Origin: CAXDOZ01 sp963991145
GTDB taxonomy: Bacteria; Bacteroidota; Bacteroidia; Chitinophagales; JABDMM01
Assembly (NCBI GenBank): GCA_963991145.1
Contig: CAXDOZ010000012.1
Span: 1 to 37,701, forward strand
Direction of reading: 5' to 3'
Length of the DNA: 37,701 nucleotides
Both the position numbers and the translations under genes were made by a program. Positions 33,346-37,701 of the stretch are shown in pieces; the first letter of the stretch is position 1, and every line of letters begins with the position of its first letter. The notes beneath the pieces were generated by a model. It was not told where the DNA came from and searched no databases. It saw only the letters and a list, made by a program, of their open reading frames with translations.

Positions 33346-36300
33346 ATGGGCCTTGAGAGTATAATTAATGCCTACCGCGAGGATCCTCGCATTAAAGCCA
33401 TTGGAGATGCCATTGGAGGGGATTCCCATGCCCGCCTTCAACTGAAAGGAATGGTTGGTTCGATGGACTCATTCATTGCCTCAGCCGTTTTTAAGAATTC
33501 TAGAAACAATCACTTTTTCATTCTCTCAGATCGGGAAGAAGCCGCATTCTTTCAGAATAATCTGAGAAACCTCCTTGAGAAAAAAGATGTCCTCTTTTTT
33601 CCCGATTCATTTAAGAAGCCCGCTCAGTTCCATCAGGTGAACCACACAAATGTTCAGCTGAGAACAGAGACGATCAATAGGATCACCAATCCGATCGCCA
33701 AAGCAGATATCGTAGTTACCTACCCGGAAGCACTTTTCGAAAAGGTGGTCTCTTCAAAAGAATTGAAAAAGCACACGCTCTATGTGAAAGTGGGTGAAGA
33801 GCTCGAGATCGAAAGCAGCATTCACGATTTGGAAGAGAACGGTTTTGAAAGAACTGATTTCGTCTATGAGCCTGGGCAGTTTTCTGTTAGAGGAGATATC
33901 ATCGATATCTTCTCCTATGCAAATGAGTTTCCATATCGGATCGAGCTTTTCGATCGCGAAGTAGAATCCTTAAGGACCTTTGATCCGGTATCGCAGTTAT
34001 CGCAAAAGAAGATCAACAGGATCAGCATCGTCCCAAACATCCAAACGCAGTTTGATCTTAAACATCAATCGGCAATCTTCGATATTCTCACCCCGAAGAC
34101 GGTTGTGTGGATCCAGAATATCCAGCTTACAATCGATAAGTTGAATGAATGCTATGAGAAGGCCACAAAAGTTAAATCCGACGAGAAACTCCTCAAGGAG
34201 CTAGAAGAAGATAATCCGATTCTTTCCGGAAGTATAAATGAAGTGTTTGAGCAATCTGGCAATCTGATCCAACACCTCGATTCTTATTCAGCTATTGAAT
34301 TTGGAGGCGATTACTCCATCCGCGAAGCGAAAGTGATTGAATTTGATGCTGTACCACAACCAAGTTTCAATAAGAACTTTGAACTGCTGATAAAGGACCT
34401 GAAAAGCCAATCGGCCGAAGGCTATCAAAACTTCATCTTCTCTGATAATCAAAGACAGATTGAGCGCTTCTATCACATCTTTGATGATCTACAGGCGGAG
34501 GTTGAATTCATTCCGATCTACAGCGCAATCCACGCCGGATTTATCGATCGTGACCTAAAGTTCTCCTGTTATACAGACCACCAGATCTTTAATCGATTTC
34601 ACAAGTATTCGATTCGTCAGGGCTATTCAAAAGACCAGGCGCTGCTGCTGAAAACGCTTAAGGAGCTCAAGCCGGGTGATTTTGTGACTCATATCGATCA
34701 CGGAGTTGGAAAGTATTCCGGATTGGAGAAAATTGAGGTGAATGGACAGGTTCAGGAAGCGGTGCGAATAATCTACGCCGATAATGATCTGCTCTACGTG
34801 AATATCAATTCACTTCATAAGATCTCGAAATTCACCGGACAGGATAGTAAGCCGCCTCGAATTAATAAGCTCGGTTCTGATTCCTGGGAGAAGCTCAAGA
34901 CGCGGACCAAGAAAAAGATCAAGGATATCGCTCAGGAGCTGATCAAGCTCTACGCTAAGAGAAAAGCGAGTCAGGGCTATGCCTTTAATAAGGACAGCTA
35001 CCTGCAAGATGAGTTAGAAGCATCTTTTATTTACGAGGATACTCCAGACCAATTCAAAGCTACGAGCGATGTAAAGCGGGACATGGAGAAAGGCATTCCT
35101 ATGGACCGATTAGTTTGCGGTGATGTAGGCTTTGGTAAAACGGAAGTGGCTGTTCGAGCTGCCTTTAAAGCCGTTACCGATAGCAAGCAAGTTGCAGTCC
35201 TGGTTCCAACGACCATTTTGGCCTCGCAGCATCACAAGACTTTTACAGAGCGATTAAGCGAGTTCCCAGTCAATATCGAATTCATCAATCGCTTTAAAAC
35301 AGCTAAGCAAAAGAAGGATATCGCCAAAGCAGCATCTGAAGGGAAGGTTGATATTCTTATTGGAACACACAGCATTGTTGGCAAAGACTTCAAGTTCAAG
35401 GATCTCGGACTGCTGGTTATTGATGAAGAGCAAAAGTTTGGAGTGACCGTCAAAGAGAAGCTGAAGCAGCTAAAGACGAATGTCGACACCTTAACGCTGA
35501 CCGCGACACCAATTCCCAGAACCCTGCAATTCTCCCTGATGGGAGCAAGAGATCTTTCGGTGATGAATACGCCTCCTCCCAATCGCCAGGAAGTTGTTAC
35601 CGAGGTTCACCAGTTCGACTCAGAGATCATCAAGGAAGCGATTGAGTATGAAGTCTATCGCGGAGGGCAGGTCTTTTTCGTCCACAACCGGGTAAAAGAT
35701 ATTCAGGATGTACGCGCAATGCTTCTGAAGTTGGTACCGAATGTCGATATCGGAGTGGCGCACGGACAAATGGATCCCAAAAAACTTGAAGACGCCATGC
35801 TCCGTTTCATCAATCGTGAGTATGATGTGCTTTTGAGCACCAATATCATTGAAGCAGGACTCGATATCCCAAATGCCAATACGATCATCATCAATGGAGC
35901 TCATGGTTTTGGTCTGAGCGATCTTCACCAATTGAGAGGACGAGTAGGAAGATCGAATAAAAAAGCCTTCTGCTACCTTTTCAGGCCGCCTGTGAGTGCT
36001 TTGACTCCCGATGCGAGGAAACGTCTGCGAACCATTGAAGAGTTCTCAGAGATCGGGAGCGGATTCAATATTGCGATGCGAGATCTTGACATTCGTGGAG
36101 CAGGGAACCTTTTAGGCGGTGAACAAAGTGGATTTATCTCCGATATCGGCTTTGACATGTACCACAAGATCCTGGATGAAACCATTACAGAGCTGAAGCA
36201 GACCGAATTCAAGGATCTATATTCAGAAGAGCTGGCCTCTCAGGAGGAATTTGTGCGCGATTGCCAGATAGATACCGACCTGGAGATGCTTATCCCGGAT

Positions 36301-36720
36301 AATTATGTGACAAGCATTAATGAACGGATGACGCTTTATACAGATCTGAACAAGATCGACACAGAGGAAGGGCTTGAAGAATTTGAGGATCATCTGTCTG
36401 ACAGGTTTGGCCCGGTTCCCCCGCAGGTAAAAGAGCTGTTCAATGCCGTTAGATTGAAATGGCTCGCCAAACGTCTTGGCTTAGAGCGGATCATTTTCAA
36501 AAATCGACGCGTCCGCTGTTATTTTATCGAGAATCAGGAATCGGTCTTTTATCAGTCGAAGCAGTTTGGCTCAATTTTGAAATATGTGCAGAACCGTCCT
36601 CAAGATGCTTCGCTCAAGCAAACGAGTTCACACCTTATCCTGATCTTCGACAAGGTTTTTACAATCAAGGAAGCTTTCTCAAAACTGAGAGATATCGATC
36701 TCTACGTGCACGGCGCTTAA
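33346..36720 (+). CDS. mfd: Transcription-repair coupling factor
   Basis: A 1124-residue ATP-dependent translocase that pushes stalled RNA polymerase off DNA and recruits the UvrA repair system. The UvrB-homology part comes first (to about 300). The RNA-polymerase-interacting CarD-like domain begins near residue 444 (PGDFVTHIDHGVGKYSGLEK). The RecG-like motor follows, with Walker A GDVGFGKTE near 591, DEEQ near 693 and TATPIPRTLQFS after it. QLRGRVGRSNKKAFCY and GGEQSGFISDIGFDMY mark helicase motif VI and the region leading to the C-terminal D7 domain. Length is normal, ATG start. The next gene starts 16 bp after its stop. Confidence 0.97.
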   Translation: MGLESIINAYREDPRIKAIGDAIGGDSHARLQLKGMVGSMDSFIASAVFKNSRNNHFFILSDREEAAFFQNNLRNLLEKKDVLFFPDSFKKPAQFHQVNHTNVQLRTETINRITNPIAKADIVVTYPEALFEKVVSSKELKKHTLYVKVGEELEIESSIHDLEENGFERTDFVYEPGQFSVRGDIIDIFSYANEFPYRIELFDREVESLRTFDPVSQLSQKKINRISIVPNIQTQFDLKHQSAIFDILTPKTVVWIQNIQLTIDKLNECYEKATKVKSDEKLLKELEEDNPILSGSINEVFEQSGNLIQHLDSYSAIEFGGDYSIREAKVIEFDAVPQPSFNKNFELLIKDLKSQSAEGYQNFIFSDNQRQIERFYHIFDDLQAEVEFIPIYSAIHAGFIDRDLKFSCYTDHQIFNRFHKYSIRQGYSKDQALLLKTLKELKPGDFVTHIDHGVGKYSGLEKIEVNGQVQEAVRIIYADNDLLYVNINSLHKISKFTGQDSKPPRINKLGSDSWEKLKTRTKKKIKDIAQELIKLYAKRKASQGYAFNKDSYLQDELEASFIYEDTPDQFKATSDVKRDMEKGIPMDRLVCGDVGFGKTEVAVRAAFKAVTDSKQVAVLVPTTILASQHHKTFTERLSEFPVNIEFINRFKTAKQKKDIAKAASEGKVDILIGTHSIVGKDFKFKDLGLLVIDEEQKFGVTVKEKLKQLKTNVDTLTLTATPIPRTLQFSLMGARDLSVMNTPPPNRQEVVTEVHQFDSEIIKEAIEYEVYRGGQVFFVHNRVKDIQDVRAMLLKLVPNVDIGVAHGQMDPKKLEDAMLRFINREYDVLLSTNIIEAGLDIPNANTIIINGAHGFGLSDLHQLRGRVGRSNKKAFCYLFRPPVSALTPDARKRLRTIEEFSEIGSGFNIAMRDLDIRGAGNLLGGEQSGFISDIGFDMYHKILDETITELKQTEFKDLYSEELASQEEFVRDCQIDTDLEMLIPDNYVTSINERMTLYTDLNKIDTEEGLEEFEDHLSDRFGPVPPQVKELFNAVRLKWLAKRLGLERIIFKNRRVRCYFIENQESVFYQSKQFGSILKYVQNRPQDASLKQTSSHLILIFDKVFTIKEAFSKLRDIDLYVHGA

Positions 36721-36736
36721 TTTCTTATTTTTCAGC

Positions 36737-37701
36737 ATGCTTCGCTGGGGAATTTTCTTTCTTTTCACTTTTTCAATTTCAAGTATTTGGGCTTCGCCCG
36801 ATTCTTCATATGCAGAGCTTGAGGAAAAGTACAACACCTATCGAGATCGATTTTTTGGAGAAGGCGAATTCGGACCAGAAGCATTTATTTTAATTAGAGA
36901 CAAAGATTGCCCTACGGGCGAATGTCCCGGATACAATTTGGTTTTCCATAAGCGGAACCGGTACATGAACAGCTACAATTGCATGTATGCGGTTAAATCC
37001 CTTGAGAACCCCGAGATCAATCCAGCCTGGCCTCATTGCGGTTATTGCTACAGGCCAGATCTGGTAGAGGTAAATGCCGAGGCTCCCATTGACTATGTGC
37101 GTGATGCCGGAAAAATCGATCCCGGTGATGGGACAATATTTCTGGGTGAGTATTTAGCATTTTTGAGCACAGAATGGGCCTGGTTGAAATTAAATAATCA
37201 GCCTACGGCCGATACGGAGGAGAAGCTCTATCTGGCATTAGAAGCAATTGAAAGATTGGATATGGCGGGAGAGGAAGCCTATGGAATGGTCCCTGCTCTG
37301 GATGGATTTTTTATCCGTCACGATGTGCCCTTTGATTTTTTAATTTCTGATGGCGAAAGAAATGAAAAGCTCGGTCCTGATTTCGCGATGGTGGCGGGTT
37401 GTTTAGAGAGAATGGATCCCGCTTGCGATGGCGGAGAGATTCCCGGCACTCCATTATGGCGAGCCATGAGTCAGGATCAGGTGATCGGTTTGATCTTTGG
37501 AATCCGCTTACTGACGCATTATGTAGATGAGAATGTTGAGTATAAGGGAGAAAAGCTTTCACCAATGGCACAGGAGCTTATCCACAGGATCGTCAAATAT
37601 GTCTCAACGAGCGACTGGATCATCAAAGACCCAAATGGCGATGGAGTTTGCCGTGGACGAAATTCAAGTTTCTATAGTTGGGCAATTGCAAAGGCAACAA
37701 A
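36737..37701 (+). CDS. Secreted protein of unknown family, 3'-truncated by window edge
   Basis: The frame is open from ATG 36737 to the right edge (321 codons seen) and extends beyond it. It starts with a signal peptide (MLRWGIFFLFTFSISSIWA, cleavage near residue 19). The mature part has a cluster of cysteines (DCPTGECPGY, NCMYA, HCGYCYRP, later GCLERMDPAC and GVCRGR) that could form disulfides or bind a metal; no CxxCH is present. The middle (FLGEYLAFLSTEWAWLKLNN, YLALEAIERLDMAGEEAYG) is helical, and DGFFIRHDVPFDF looks like a conserved loop. I do not recognise the family. It is only 16 bp behind mfd, so it may share its transcript. Confidence 0.75.
   Translation, partial: MLRWGIFFLFTFSISSIWASPDSSYAELEEKYNTYRDRFFGEGEFGPEAFILIRDKDCPTGECPGYNLVFHKRNRYMNSYNCMYAVKSLENPEINPAWPHCGYCYRPDLVEVNAEAPIDYVRDAGKIDPGDGTIFLGEYLAFLSTEWAWLKLNNQPTADTEEKLYLALEAIERLDMAGEEAYGMVPALDGFFIRHDVPFDFLISDGERNEKLGPDFAMVAGCLERMDPACDGGEIPGTPLWRAMSQDQVIGLIFGIRLLTHYVDENVEYKGEKLSPMAQELIHRIVKYVSTSDWIIKDPNGDGVCRGRNSSFYSWAIAKAT

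Noticed and set aside
36459..36893. 144-residue plus-strand frame across the mfd end
   Set aside because: Lies in another frame of mfd and of the following secreted protein; no domain is visible.

Overview
The window looks like a chromosomal stretch from a Bacteroidota bacterium, probably an aerobic Flavobacteriales- or Cytophagales-like one; the genus cannot be told from sequence alone. The main pointers are a C-terminal type IX secretion (T9SS) sorting domain on the protein at 26384-27229, promoters of the TTG-N20-TAnnTTTG type (best at 16864-16894), a Rho factor with a long charged insert, frequent TTG starts and little sign of Shine-Dalgarno sites. I see no insertion sequences, prophage genes, CRISPR arrays, tRNAs or rRNAs. 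Genes are tightly packed, and five convergent pairs abut or overlap at their 3' ends.

Layout. 1-2341: the 3' part of a class A penicillin-binding protein and a LapA-like membrane protein. 2509-4755: a three-gene cassette of an MbnP-type copper-binding lipoprotein, an MbnH/MauG-type di-heme enzyme and a periplasmic rhodanese; this is the most system-like locus in the window. 4756-10419: a methyltransferase, a soluble TPR histidine kinase, an ABC1/UbiB kinase paired with a TetR-fold protein, and a BamA-type outer-membrane barrel with an irregular start. 10508-13201: a 59-aa protein, an M29 aminopeptidase, a GtrA membrane protein and nadD. 13202-13601 holds no gene. 13602-16827: a YafK-type L,D-transpeptidase, glpD and two ArsR-type regulators.

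16923-25469: mostly housekeeping. tsaB, an M28 peptidase, a CtpA protease, yidD-rnpA-rpmH and rho lie on the minus strand; serS and a 50-aa membrane protein lie on the plus strand. 25482-30667: a DUF1295 membrane enzyme, a T9SS-exported protein with a CxxCH motif, glpK, an arginase and a DUF1571 protein with a LysM-like insert. 30697-37701: an EEP-family phosphohydrolase, an alpha/beta hydrolase, a YdcF-type protein, mfd and the start of a secreted protein of unknown family.

Functionally, several genes serve the cell envelope (PBP1A, L,D-transpeptidase, YidD, CtpA, YdcF, barrel). Glycerol catabolism is split between glpD and glpK, about 11 kb apart, with no glpF seen here. The copper/heme cassette, the kinase/TetR-fold pair and the ArsR-glpD arrangement are the places where gene context suggests functional links that are not routine annotation. 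All functional calls rest on reading motifs by eye, without database searches.
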